NCBI GenBank assembly: GCA_022548915.1
Contig: JAKZES010000058.1
Location: forward strand, 1 to 34,223
DNA: 34,223 nucleotides
Direction: 5' to 3'
From: Verrucomicrobiaceae bacterium E54
GTDB taxonomy: Bacteria; Verrucomicrobiota; Verrucomicrobiia; Verrucomicrobiales; Akkermansiaceae
The first letter of the stretch is position 1. Every line of letters starts with the position of its first letter. Below the pieces are notes generated by a model. It saw only the letters and a program-made list of their open reading frames with translations, was not told the DNA's origin and ran no database searches. The translations under genes were made by a program, and so were the position numbers. Positions 1 to 7,697 of this stretch are shown piece after piece.

Positions 1-422
1 TCCTCCACCAGCTTGCGGATCTCCTCGAGGATCCCCTTCATCCGCTGCACCATCTTCTCGTTGAGCGCCTGGTTGCGGCGCTGCAGGAACTCGCGACGCT
101 CGCGGTCCAGCGCGATGCCCTCGTTCTGCTTCATCTGCCATTCCTGGTAGACGCTCTGCTTCTTCGAGTCGGAAATCGACGGATCGTCGAGCTGCTTGCG
201 CATGTTCTGCAGCTCGGTGTCCAGCTCGCGGATGCGCGCCAGGCGCTCGTTGTTCTCCTTCTGGATGCGGGCGCGCTCGATGTTGATCTGCTTCTGGGCT
301 TCGTTGGTGCGGTGGTACTCCTTGAACAGCGACTGCATGTCCACGGTCGCGATGTCGAGGGTTGCATCCTGAGCGGCCACGAGTCCGCCAAGGGCGAGGA
401 ATAGGATGGGAATCAGCTTCAT
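1..422 (-). CDS. OmpH/Skp-like periplasmic chaperone, C-terminus outside window
   Basis: The frame opens at ATG 422-420 and is still open at the window edge, so about 140 N-terminal residues are visible. It begins with a signal peptide (MKLIPILFLALGGLVAAQ). After cleavage the protein reads 'IATVDMQSLFKEYHRT', the usual N-terminus of OmpH/Skp proteins. It then becomes a long charged helix rich in K, E, Q and R, as expected for the coiled-coil arms of Skp. Family knowledge: Skp is a trimeric periplasmic holdase for unfolded outer-membrane proteins. The class call rests on the signal peptide, the start motif and the coiled-coil composition. The real C-terminus and any bam or lpx neighbours lie outside the window. 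Confidence 0.82.
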   Translation of the reverse strand, partial: MKLIPILFLALGGLVAAQDATLDIATVDMQSLFKEYHRTNEAQKQINIERARIQKENNERLARIRELDTELQNMRKQLDDPSISDSKKQSVYQEWQMKQNEGIALDRERREFLQRRNQALNEKMVQRMKGILEEIRKLVE

Positions 423-525
423 TTCACCCCTGTAACGACCGTCACCCGCCCGACCCCTCGGAAAATTTCCTTTCCTCGCTCCACCCCATGGAAACATCCC
501 CTGAATCAACTCAGCACTTGGCTCT

Positions 526-645
526 CCACTGAGACGCGGAGCACGCAGAGGTTCACAGAGCCAGACTGGATCGAGAATCTTAAAAACCCCTTGATTTCCG
601 CTCTCAATACTCTGCGCTGCCTCTGCGATCTCTGTGCCTCAGCGG
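526..645. repeat. Imperfect inverted repeat of the CGCAGAG type
   Basis: The left arm (526-560) contains CCACTGAGACGCGGAGCACG followed by CAGAGG. The right arm (about 610-645) is its imperfect reverse complement and contains CTCTGCGATCTCTGTGCCTC. About 50 bases lie between the arms. Similar gear-like sequences built on CGCAGAG and CACAGAG are common intergenic repeats in many environmental bacteria (general knowledge). No gene fits in 423-681. The element could act as a bidirectional terminator or simply be a dispersed repeat, and a promoter for the OmpH gene may also lie in this gap. Confidence 0.6.
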
Positions 646-681
646 TTCAAGAAAGCCGTAGCGACCAAACCGGCAAGAGGC

Positions 682-1620
682 TCAACGAACCACGCCATCG
701 GTCGTGACCACCGCATCGGCGATCACCTCTCCGGCACCCACGCTCGCGCCGGGCCAGACCACGGACCGCTCCACCTTGGCTCCGTCGCCGATTTCCGCTC
801 CGGGACCCACCACCGAGTCGATCAGGGTCGCCCCCGGGGAGATCCGCGCGTCCGCATGGACCGGATCGGCAAGTCCCAGCTCCCGATGGGCTTTGAGGTA
901 GCTCGCAAGATCACCGAGATCCAACCAATCGCCCTCGTCGAGGACCACCGAACCCAGCCGCCCTGCTCTCGCCAGCTCCACAAACGTGTCCCGCACCGTG
1001 ATCTTCTCGGCGGGCGGGATCCACTTCAGCAGCTCGGGCGAAAACACGTAGATCCCCGTGAAAAGGTGGGTGCCCGGGGCCCGGTCCAGCAGGTTGCGGA
1101 TGTCGATCACCCGATCACCTTCGATCGCGATGAACCGCGCTGGGCCCTCGGAGCGCAGCGCCAGGGTGACGACATCGCCGGAGGCCTCGTGGGCAGCGAT
1201 CACTTTCGACAAGTCCATCGAGGAAAAGACGTCGCCATTGTGAACGAGGACCGGTTCATCCCCGATCCAGGGGCTGATGTTCCAGATACCCCCTCCCGTC
1301 TCGAACAGGTCGGGTTCGTGGAACAAGTGCACCGGCATCCCCTGCCAGCGCCCGCAAAGAGCTTCGGCGCCGTTCAGCCCTTTCACCTCGCCCTCTTTCC
1401 AATCCGCAATCCGCAATCCGCAATCCGCAATTCTCCATCGCTCCGGCAGGTGGTGGGTGTTGATCGCAAACTCCCGGACGCCGGCGGCGGCGCAGGCCTC
1501 CATCGCCCATTCAACGAGAGGCCGGTGAAAGAGAGGCACCAGCGGCTTCGGCAGCAGGTCGGTGAGCGGCCGCAGCCGGGTTCCGAGTCCGGCACCGAGA
1601 AGGAAGGCCTTTTGGATCAC
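682..1620 (-). CDS. Sugar-phosphate nucleotidyltransferase (MurU/GlmU-like) with in-frame repeat insertion
   Basis: I place the start at GTG 1620-1618 (312 aa), because the frame upstream of it overlaps the toxin gene and looks non-coding. Residues 6-19 read FLLGAGLGTRLRPL, the nucleotide-binding signature of the NTP_transferase family, followed by LPKPLVP. A metal-binding Asp lies in LVHNGDVFS. The C-terminal part has hexapeptide-like repeats (ISPGATLIDSVVGPGAEI), suggesting a short left-handed beta-helix. The family makes NDP-sugars; MurNAc-1-P, mannose-1-P and glucose-1-P enzymes all share this fold, so the substrate cannot be named. After 'NTHHLPERW' there is an unusual stretch of about 28 residues (RIADCGLRIADWK...) encoded by a 7-bp tandem repeat; the normal fold resumes at 'GMPVHLFHEPDLFETGGG'. 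Confidence 0.85.
   Translation of the reverse strand: MIQKAFLLGAGLGTRLRPLTDLLPKPLVPLFHRPLVEWAMEACAAAGVREFAINTHHLPERWRIADCGLRIADWKEGEVKGLNGAEALCGRWQGMPVHLFHEPDLFETGGGIWNISPWIGDEPVLVHNGDVFSSMDLSKVIAAHEASGDVVTLALRSEGPARFIAIEGDRVIDIRNLLDRAPGTHLFTGIYVFSPELLKWIPPAEKITVRDTFVELARAGRLGSVVLDEGDWLDLGDLASYLKAHRELGLADPVHADARISPGATLIDSVVGPGAEIGDGAKVERSVVWPGASVGAGEVIADAVVTTDGVVR
1401..1430. repeat. Heptanucleotide tandem repeat (AATCCGC x4.3) inside a coding sequence
   Basis: AATCCGC occurs four times back to back at 1401-1428 and continues with AA. On the coding (minus) strand it reads GCGGATT and encodes RIADCGLRIAD inside the nucleotidyltransferase gene. The unit is not a multiple of three, so gaining or losing one copy would shift the reading frame. 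Confidence 0.9.
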
Positions 1621-1632
1621 GGCCTTGGGTTT

Positions 1633-1647
1633 CCGGGGAATCCCCGG
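1633..1647. other. Short GC hairpin between toxin gene and nucleotidyltransferase start
   Basis: CCGGGGAATCCCCGG forms a 6-bp GC stem with a 3-base loop. It sits 13 bases upstream of the proposed GTG start of the nucleotidyltransferase and after the DUF5615 stop. It could weaken read-through or mask the ribosome binding region. No T-run follows on either strand, so a classical terminator is unlikely. Confidence 0.4.
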
Positions 1648-1660
1648 GGGCGGCAAGGGA

Positions 1661-2047
1661 TTAATCACCGAAGTCACCCTTTCGCTTGAGAGGCAGCAAG
1701 CGGATGCGATGCGCCGCCGCATTCAGACTCACGAGGCATCCTGTGGCCAACTGGTTTGCATGGGACTCCAAAACCTCAAGAACCTGGGCCCCGACCTCTT
1801 CGGGTATCGGGCATGCAACCCTCAGTTGGACCACACTGGGCAACCGCGTCCCCCGGAGAGCGAGAAGCCTCGTGAAGTCAAGATCCTGCGTGAGGATCAG
1901 GGCATCTCGTTGAAGAGCTTCTTCGAGAATGACTTCGTCCGAGTCGCCCGGCGAACCGATTTCCGTCCAGTGGAGCACCTCGTGCGATTGGACCTGAAGA
2001 TACTCCCTCCACCTCAGCGGAAGATTCTCATCGAGAATGATGGTCAC
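1661..2047 (-). CDS. DUF5615 PIN-like protein, putative toxin
   Basis: This 128-aa protein starts at GTG 2047-2045. The start MTIILDENLPLRW is typical of the DUF5615 PIN-like family: acidic residues right after the first strand (D6, E7), then an acidic pair in LTQDLDFTRLL. PIN-fold proteins are usually metal-dependent RNases (family knowledge). The start overlaps the TGA of the upstream DUF433 gene by four bases (GTGA, 2044-2047), which implies translational coupling. DUF433/DUF5615 pairs are a recognised but poorly characterised toxin-antitoxin-like arrangement. The last 25 residues are basic and may be extra. Function is inferred from family and pairing. Confidence 0.82.
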   Translation of the reverse strand: MTIILDENLPLRWREYLQVQSHEVLHWTEIGSPGDSDEVILEEALQRDALILTQDLDFTRLLALRGTRLPSVVQLRVACPIPEEVGAQVLEVLESHANQLATGCLVSLNAAAHRIRLLPLKRKGDFGD

Positions 2048-2271
2048 GAGGCGATCTCGTAGGTCTCCTGCGAAGAAAGCTCCGCTGCAAACTCAAGCGC
2101 CGCCCGGATGGCTTCAGGCGTCAGGGCTGGATAATCCTGACACAAGGCCTCGACGCTCCGCCCGGCCGCAATCTGTCTCACGATGTTTGCAGCCGTGATT
2201 CGGGTGCCCCGGATGCAGGGCATCCCGGTCATCACCTGAGGGTCGGCGGTGATCCACTCCGATTTCTCCAT
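2044..2271 (-). CDS. DUF433 family protein, putative antitoxin
   Basis: A 75-aa protein starting at ATG 2271. It contains the DUF433 hallmarks: an early ITADPQVMTGMPCIRGTRIT segment, then IVRQIAAGRSVEALCQDYP and LTPEAIRAALEFA, which form a small winged-helix-like DNA-binding fold. A longer frame runs upstream to 2805, but it lies opposite the PVC heme-protein gene and is not coding. It is the first gene of a coupled pair with the DUF5615 PIN-like protein. Likely role: neutralise the partner and repress the shared promoter, which must lie in the 102-bp gap shared with the divergent heme-protein gene. Confidence 0.85.
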   Translation of the reverse strand: MEKSEWITADPQVMTGMPCIRGTRITAANIVRQIAAGRSVEALCQDYPALTPEAIRAALEFAAELSSQETYEIAS

Positions 2272-2319
2272 GGACGAGGATGTAATCGATTCGAGACCCG
2301 TCCGCAAGCTGCGGGCACC

Positions 2320-2353
2320 GTGAAAATCCACGAGAAATCGACGGATTTTCCAC
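2320..2353. promoter_or_regulatory. Inverted repeat in the divergent promoter region
   Basis: GTGAAAATCC (2320-2329) and GGATTTTCCAC (2343-2353) form an inverted repeat with one bulged base and a 13-base spacer. It lies between the divergently transcribed DUF433 antitoxin and the PVC heme-protein gene, so it could be an operator for the antitoxin or the leader hairpin of the heme-protein mRNA. Its position also argues against starting the heme protein at 2320. Confidence 0.4.
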
Positions 2354-2373
2354 GTATTGAGCCGCTCACAAGC

Positions 2374-5300
2374 ATGATGACCCGCCTCGCCCTCACCCTC
2401 GCCGCCCTCGCCATCCCCGCTCCGGCCGTGCCGGATGGCTTCGTCATTCAGGAGTTCGCCGGCCCGCCGAATGCCGACTACCCGGCCGCGATCACTGTGG
2501 CGCCCAACGGGGATGTGTATGTCTCCTCCGACCAGAACGGCTCGCTCGGAAAGGACGAGGGCATGGGGCGCATCATCCGCTGCCGAGACACCGACGGCGA
2601 CGGCAAGGCCGACGACTTCGTGCATTTCGTCCCCGATGTCGACAGCCCGCGCGGCGGCCACATCGTCGGCGACACGCTCTACCTGATTCACCCACCCTTT
2701 CTCAGCACGTTCCGCGACACCGACGGCGACGGAGTGGCCGATGAGAAGAAGCAGCTGGTCAAGGGTTTTGGCGGTGGGATCGAACACCCGCGCGGTGCCG
2801 ACCACACGACCAATGGCGTGCGCATGGGCATCGACGGGTGGCTCTATGTTTCAGTCGGCGACTTCGGCATGGCCGATGCCGTCGGCACCGATGGCACCCG
2901 CTACACCCTGCACGGCGGGGGCATCGTCCGGGTGCGTCCGGATGGTTCGGAAATGGAGCCCTACGCGCTGATGACCCGCAACACCTGCGACGTCGCGATC
3001 TCGCCCGAGCTCGACATGTTCAGCCGCGACAACACCAACGACGGCAAGGGCTGGAACACCCGCTTCCACCACTACACCGCCCTCGGCGACCACGGCTACC
3101 CGCGCCTCTACCAGAACTTCGCCGACGAGGCCATCGCACCGCTCGCCGACTACGGCGGGGGTTCCGGCACCGGCGGCCTTTGGGTTTCCGAACCCGGTTT
3201 CCCCGGAGGGTTCGGCGACATGCTCTTCTCCTGCGACTGGACCACCGGAAACATCTACTACCACCCGCACGAGAAGGTGGGTGCCTCGTTCAAGATCGGG
3301 CAGGAGGTCTTCGAGAAACTGCCGCGAGCCACCGACATCGACGTCGATGGCTTCTCGCGCCTCTACCTCGCCGACTGGCGCGGCGGGCAATACAAGTTTG
3401 CAGGCAAGGGAAAACCCGTCGGCATGATCCACCTCGTCAAACCGACCGGCGGCACCCCGGCCCGCTATCAGGACGTCACCCGGGCCAGCGACGAGGAACT
3501 GCCCGCCCTGCTGGCCTCGGCGAGCGCCGTGCAGCGGCTCGAAACGCAGCAGGAAATCCTCAGGCGCGGCGCGAAGCCGCTCTTCGCCGAGAAAATCTTC
3601 GCGCTCGCCAAGGACGCCGGCCAGTCCCGCCACGTCCGGGCCTGCTCCATCTTCACGTTCAAGCAACTCTACGGCAAAGATAGTACCCGCCACCTCGCCG
3701 AGCTGGTCGGCGACGCCGCGGTCCGCGAGTTCGCCCTTCGCGCCATGACCGACCGTCTGACCCAGCTTGAAGGCGTGCCGGTGAAACCCTACCTCGACGC
3801 ACTGACCGACAAGGACGCCCGGGTCGTGCTGCAGGGCCTGGTCGGCCTGCAGCGACTTGACGCCGCGGACGCGACCGCGGCCATCCTTTCGGCATCCACC
3901 GGATGGAAGGACGAGGGGGTGTCCCCCCGTCTCCGCCACACCGCCATCGCCACCCTCTCATCGCTCGGAAACGTCCCCGCCCTGCTCGCGGCGGTCGAGA
4001 TCGCGGACCAGCGCGGGCTCGCACTCCGGGCGCTGCAGCGCATCCATTCCGACAGATCCGTCGCAGGCCTCGTGCAACTGGTGGAAACCACCAGCGACGA
4101 CGAACTCCGGCTCGACGCGCTGATCGCCCTGGCACGCCTGCATTTCCGCGAACAACCCTGGGACCTCAAGTCATGGTGGGGCACCCGGCCCGATGACCGC
4201 GGCCCGTATTTCGCGCCGGTCACGTGGGAAGCCTCCGACACCATCCGTGCGACGCTGGAGAGGGGCTTCGGCCTTCTTTCCAAGGACCAGCACCCGGCCT
4301 ACCTCGACGCGATCGCCCGCAACCGCATCCCGGTGTCGGAACTCAAGTTCGAAGGCATGGACCCGGTGCTCACGGCCCTGGCCATGACCAGGCCGGGCGG
4401 ACAGCAGCTCAAGATTCTCGTCGAGGCCGCCAAGGACCCGGAGCGTACGGCCTCGCAGCGAGTCCTCTGCTATCAGGCCCTGACCCGGGCCGGCGAAAAG
4501 GAGGCGATGCCGCTCCGACTCGCCGTCCTCGCCGGATGGTCGGAAGACGAGAGCGCTCCTGCCGAAGCCGGTCAGCTGACCGAGGACTTCATCAACGAGA
4601 CCCAGCGCGGCATGGAGGTGAAGCCACTCCGTCAGATCGCCGCAAAGGGTGACGACACCACCAGCCGCATCGCGTGGAAGGCGCTGCTCACCGTGATGAA
4701 CAGCCCGCTCGCCAAGGACCGCTGGAAGAGCGAGGTCCGCAAGCACGTCGACCAGAACCCGCTCGAAGTCGGCTTCTTCCTGGCCATTGCCGACCTGAAA
4801 CTCCCGGATTTCGACCAGCAGATCGATGCGGGCCTGAACTGGGACAACCAGGCGACGATCGACGCCGCCCAGTTGGCGAAAGCCGCCGCCGCGGGAGCGG
4901 CGAAAGCCGGAAGGAAAGTCGTCGAACTGCCGCCCGCGGAAGTGCTCGCCACGGTCATGGAGGCCAAGGGCGACGTCGCAAAAGGGAAACGCATCTATAC
5001 CGCGCAGGGCTGCATCGCCTGCCACGCGGTCGATGCCGCTGCCGAGCAGAAGGGCCCCTACCTCGGCTCGGCAGGATCGAAGTTCACCCGCGACTACCTC
5101 ATCGAATCGGTCATCGATCCCAACAAGGTCGTCGCCCAGGGTTTCCGCACCACGCTGCTGACGCTGAAGGACGGCAGTGCCAAGCTCGGCTTCGTCACCG
5201 GCGAGGCCGACGGCGTGATCGAAATCCGCGACATCACCGGTGCCGCCAGCAAGGTCTCGCGCAAGGACGTCACCAGGGAGGAGGAACTGCCGCAGTCGAT

Positions 5301-5391
5301 GATGCCGCCGGGACTCGCGGCGAATCTCACGATTGATGAGTTCACCTCGCTCATCGATTACCTCTCATCCCTGCGCGCCGCCGGGCAGTAA
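2374..5391 (+). CDS. PVC-type heme-binding CxxCH protein with beta-propeller and HEAT-like repeats
   Basis: I start at ATG 2374 (2377 equally possible), giving 1005 aa with the signal peptide MMTRLALTLAALAIPAPAVP. The first ~370 residues resemble the PVC-type membrane-bound dehydrogenase domain: a propeller with ITVAPNGDVYVSSDQNGSLG, GVRMGIDGWLYVSVGD and NTRFHHYTALGDHGYP. Two Asp-rich loops (DTDGDGKADD and DTDGDGVADE) look like calcium-binding loops. The middle (about 400-850) is helical and HEAT-like. The C-terminus has a cytochrome c-type site, CIACH (5011-5025, near residue 880), followed by a GPYLGSAGSKFTRDYLIESVIDP segment. Such proteins are abundant in Planctomycetes and Verrucomicrobia and are thought to be periplasmic oxidoreductases, often for sugars; the substrate is unknown. 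It is followed by a strong palindromic structure and a convergent gene. Confidence 0.9.
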   Translation: MMTRLALTLAALAIPAPAVPDGFVIQEFAGPPNADYPAAITVAPNGDVYVSSDQNGSLGKDEGMGRIIRCRDTDGDGKADDFVHFVPDVDSPRGGHIVGDTLYLIHPPFLSTFRDTDGDGVADEKKQLVKGFGGGIEHPRGADHTTNGVRMGIDGWLYVSVGDFGMADAVGTDGTRYTLHGGGIVRVRPDGSEMEPYALMTRNTCDVAISPELDMFSRDNTNDGKGWNTRFHHYTALGDHGYPRLYQNFADEAIAPLADYGGGSGTGGLWVSEPGFPGGFGDMLFSCDWTTGNIYYHPHEKVGASFKIGQEVFEKLPRATDIDVDGFSRLYLADWRGGQYKFAGKGKPVGMIHLVKPTGGTPARYQDVTRASDEELPALLASASAVQRLETQQEILRRGAKPLFAEKIFALAKDAGQSRHVRACSIFTFKQLYGKDSTRHLAELVGDAAVREFALRAMTDRLTQLEGVPVKPYLDALTDKDARVVLQGLVGLQRLDAADATAAILSASTGWKDEGVSPRLRHTAIATLSSLGNVPALLAAVEIADQRGLALRALQRIHSDRSVAGLVQLVETTSDDELRLDALIALARLHFREQPWDLKSWWGTRPDDRGPYFAPVTWEASDTIRATLERGFGLLSKDQHPAYLDAIARNRIPVSELKFEGMDPVLTALAMTRPGGQQLKILVEAAKDPERTASQRVLCYQALTRAGEKEAMPLRLAVLAGWSEDESAPAEAGQLTEDFINETQRGMEVKPLRQIAAKGDDTTSRIAWKALLTVMNSPLAKDRWKSEVRKHVDQNPLEVGFFLAIADLKLPDFDQQIDAGLNWDNQATIDAAQLAKAAAAGAAKAGRKVVELPPAEVLATVMEAKGDVAKGKRIYTAQGCIACHAVDAAAEQKGPYLGSAGSKFTRDYLIESVIDPNKVVAQGFRTTLLTLKDGSAKLGFVTGEADGVIEIRDITGAASKVSRKDVTREEELPQSMMPPGLAANLTIDEFTSLIDYLSSLRAAGQ

Positions 5392-5407
5392 GAGGAGCGC
5401 CACGGAC

Positions 5408-5469
5408 GGACCGCGAGCTTCAGCTCGCTTTCCCATCCCGTGGCAGGTGCGAGCTGAAGCTCGCGGTCC
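5408..5469. repeat. REP-like double palindrome, possible bidirectional terminator
   Basis: The 21-bp arms at 5408-5428 and 5449-5469 are perfect reverse complements separated by 20 bases. Each arm also holds its own palindrome: GCGAGCTTCAGCTCGC in the left arm and GCGAGCTGAAGCTCGC in the right. The unit can therefore fold as one long stem or two short hairpins, like a BIME made of two REPs. It lies exactly between two convergent genes (stops at 5391 and 5485), which fits transcription termination in both directions or a mobile REP unit. Confidence 0.85.
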
Positions 5470-5484
5470 ATTGATCGGCCGGCC

Positions 5485-7626
5485 CTACCAGCTCACCCTC
5501 GCCGCGAGGATGCCGTTGAGGCCCGGCTCGTTCTGGCCGGAGCCGTGGATGCGGTAGTCCTCATCAGTGATGTTCTCGATACCACCGGTCAGTTCGAGCC
5601 AGTCGGTCGCCTGCCAGCCGGCGTGAAGCATACAGACAACATATCCGGGGGTGCCCTGCGGGGGGCGCCGCTGGGTGTCTCCCGCAGCCGCCAGCTCGAG
5701 GTCGTCCTGCTTGTCCGCCGCCAGCACCCGGCCCTCGACCCACAGCCGTCCATCCGGCCGCGTCCAGCGCAGCGCCAGCGAACCGGTGAGCGGTGCCATC
5801 CGCGAGGAAATGTCATGAACCGGCGGGCCGCCGACGAAGGCCTCGCGGTCGGTGCGCCCGTCCTGCCACGCCACGAACCCCGACAGCGCCCAGTCGTCGG
5901 CGAAGCGCCACTCGCCATCGACTTCAAAGCCATAGACGTAGGCATCGGAAGCATTGGTCGTCACGTTCCCCCCACCACCGGCCGTCGCCGGCACGCTGAC
6001 AATCAGGTCGCTCCCGTCGGTGTAGAAGGCCGCGGCACCGAGGCTGAGCGGGCCGCTGCGATAGCGGGTGCCGAGTTCGTAGATGATGAATTCCTCGGGC
6101 TCGACGTCGACCGATCCCGCTGCGGCCACGCCGCTGAGGGTGGTCAGGCTTCCGGAGAGGTCGTTCAGGTTCGGCGCCCGGAAGGCCTGCGAAACACCGC
6201 CGTAGAGGCTCCAGCAGTCGTTGACCGTCCACAGCGCCCGCAGCGAACCGCTGAAATTGTCCCAGCTCCGGGATTGGCCGAAAAGATCCCGCCCAAGCGT
6301 CGCATTCCACGCCCGCCCCAACTCCGCCTCGGCATGCGTGTAGCGGCCGCCGACCGTGACCTCAAGATCGTCGACCGGACGCCAGACATACTGGGCGAAG
6401 GCCCCGAAGAGGTCGTAGTTCGAGTCGTCCGCGACCGGACGGAAACTCGGGTCGTAGAGCATGCCCGCCCCGCGGTCCCGGTATCCCGCCGACTCGACCG
6501 AATCGTGGTAGTAGTCGAAGCCGTAGATCAGGGTCCCCGGGCCGACGGGAGACTCGAGGGTGAGGTCGAACCCGAGCGTGTCGATGTCGGCGATCTGGTA
6601 GCGGCGGTCCACGGGGCGGAGCGGCTGGGCCGGGCTGGGGAAGCGATCCTGCAGCTCCGAATCGCTCCCGGTCTGGTAGGAGAAGGTCGCGCTCCAACGG
6701 TTGAGCCAGTCCACCGCCGACGGCTCGCCCTCGAAGCGCAGGTAGGTCAAGCTCCGCTCCTGGTCGTAGATCCGCGAATTGAAGGTGCCGCGGGAGGCCA
6801 CGCTGCCGTCGTGCTGCCAGCCGGGGTTGTAGATCGTCGAGTGCCAGCGCCAGACGTCGTCCTGGTTCACGTACTGGTGGAGGAACGTCATCGTGATCTC
6901 CGGCGTGAGCGCCAGCTCGAACTTGAGGTCGAAGTCCTGCTCCGGGTAGCCGGTGTTGCGCATGCGACCGACCCCGGTGTCCTGGATGTCGCCGAAGTCC
7001 TTGCCGGTCACGCCGAGGAGGATGCCGTATTTTCCACCGACGCCCGTGGCCGACTCGATCCGCCCGATGTGCGAGCCCTCGCCGTTGCTCCGATATTCGT
7101 AGTAGGCGGAGCCATGGTTGAAATACTCGCCCTCCGGCATGTCGCGGAAGCCGGTCGAGCGGGTGATGGCATTGACCGTGCCTCCGATTGCGTCGCTGCC
7201 GTAGAGCACCGATCCCTGGCCCTTGATCACTTCGATGCGGTCGAGCGAATACGGATCGACCGTGTTCCAGTACTGGACCGGGCCGCCCCGGGTGAGGGCG
7301 TTGTTGAATCGGACCCCGTCGACCAGCAGCAGGTTCTGCCGCCCGGTGAATCCGCGGATGAAGGGCGAACCGTGACCGTGGGCGGTCTTCTGCACCAGCA
7401 CCCCGGGCGTGAATTGCAGCGCCTCGGGAAGACTCCGGCGCTTGGTGTCATTGAGAAAATCGGAATCGATCAGGTCGAAGGTGTAGGGAACCTGATCGAC
7501 CGCCTGATCGGTGCGCAGCGCCTCGACCACCAGGGGGTCGAGGGCATCCTGGGCGGAAAGCGCATGCGTCGAAAGAAGGAAGACGATCGATCGGCAGGCG
7601 AAGCTTCGGAACGGTGCGATGGGCAT
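5485..7626 (-). CDS. TonB-dependent outer-membrane receptor
   Basis: The start is ATG 7626, giving 713 aa; the longer frame to 7746 would overlap the divergent kinase gene. A signal peptide ends near 'STHALSA'. The next segment DALDPLVVEALRTDQ could hold the TonB box. The plug domain (about 40-155) includes LPEALQFTPGVLVQK, IRGFTGRQNLLLVDGVRFNN and DRIEVIKGQGSVLYGSDAIG, all classic for this family. The rest is a beta-barrel with many Trp/Tyr strands. It ends ILAARVSW with a terminal aromatic residue, as needed for BAM insertion. The plug and barrel resemble catecholate/heme/B12-type receptors, but the ligand cannot be told. Its divergent arrangement with a kinase/regulator pair suggests regulation by that system. 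Confidence 0.93.
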   Translation of the reverse strand: MPIAPFRSFACRSIVFLLSTHALSAQDALDPLVVEALRTDQAVDQVPYTFDLIDSDFLNDTKRRSLPEALQFTPGVLVQKTAHGHGSPFIRGFTGRQNLLLVDGVRFNNALTRGGPVQYWNTVDPYSLDRIEVIKGQGSVLYGSDAIGGTVNAITRSTGFRDMPEGEYFNHGSAYYEYRSNGEGSHIGRIESATGVGGKYGILLGVTGKDFGDIQDTGVGRMRNTGYPEQDFDLKFELALTPEITMTFLHQYVNQDDVWRWHSTIYNPGWQHDGSVASRGTFNSRIYDQERSLTYLRFEGEPSAVDWLNRWSATFSYQTGSDSELQDRFPSPAQPLRPVDRRYQIADIDTLGFDLTLESPVGPGTLIYGFDYYHDSVESAGYRDRGAGMLYDPSFRPVADDSNYDLFGAFAQYVWRPVDDLEVTVGGRYTHAEAELGRAWNATLGRDLFGQSRSWDNFSGSLRALWTVNDCWSLYGGVSQAFRAPNLNDLSGSLTTLSGVAAAGSVDVEPEEFIIYELGTRYRSGPLSLGAAAFYTDGSDLIVSVPATAGGGGNVTTNASDAYVYGFEVDGEWRFADDWALSGFVAWQDGRTDREAFVGGPPVHDISSRMAPLTGSLALRWTRPDGRLWVEGRVLAADKQDDLELAAAGDTQRRPPQGTPGYVVCMLHAGWQATDWLELTGGIENITDEDYRIHGSGQNEPGLNGILAARVSW

Positions 7627-7697
7627 GGAGGCGGAAATCGCAAAACCCACCCCGGCACGACAAGGGAATTGGCAACTTTTGACCAATAACTTTGCAA
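7627..7697. promoter_or_regulatory. Divergent promoter region between receptor and two-component genes
   Basis: This short gap separates the receptor (-) from the histidine kinase (+). The part nearest the kinase is unusually AT-rich for this genome and holds two related hexamers, AACTTT at 7674-7679 and AACTTT at 7688-7693, 14 bases apart. A TTGACC at 7679-7684 could be a -35 element for the kinase operon. The assignments are tentative. Confidence 0.35.

Noticed and set aside
2044-2805. Extended 253-residue version of the DUF433 protein
   Set aside because: The added N-terminal part is antisense to the PVC heme-protein gene; the DUF433 domain starts at the ATG at 2271.
5545-7689. A 714-residue open frame on the plus strand
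   Set aside because: It is exactly opposite the TonB-dependent receptor, which has a signal peptide, plug motifs and a proper C-terminus. Long antisense frames are common at high GC.
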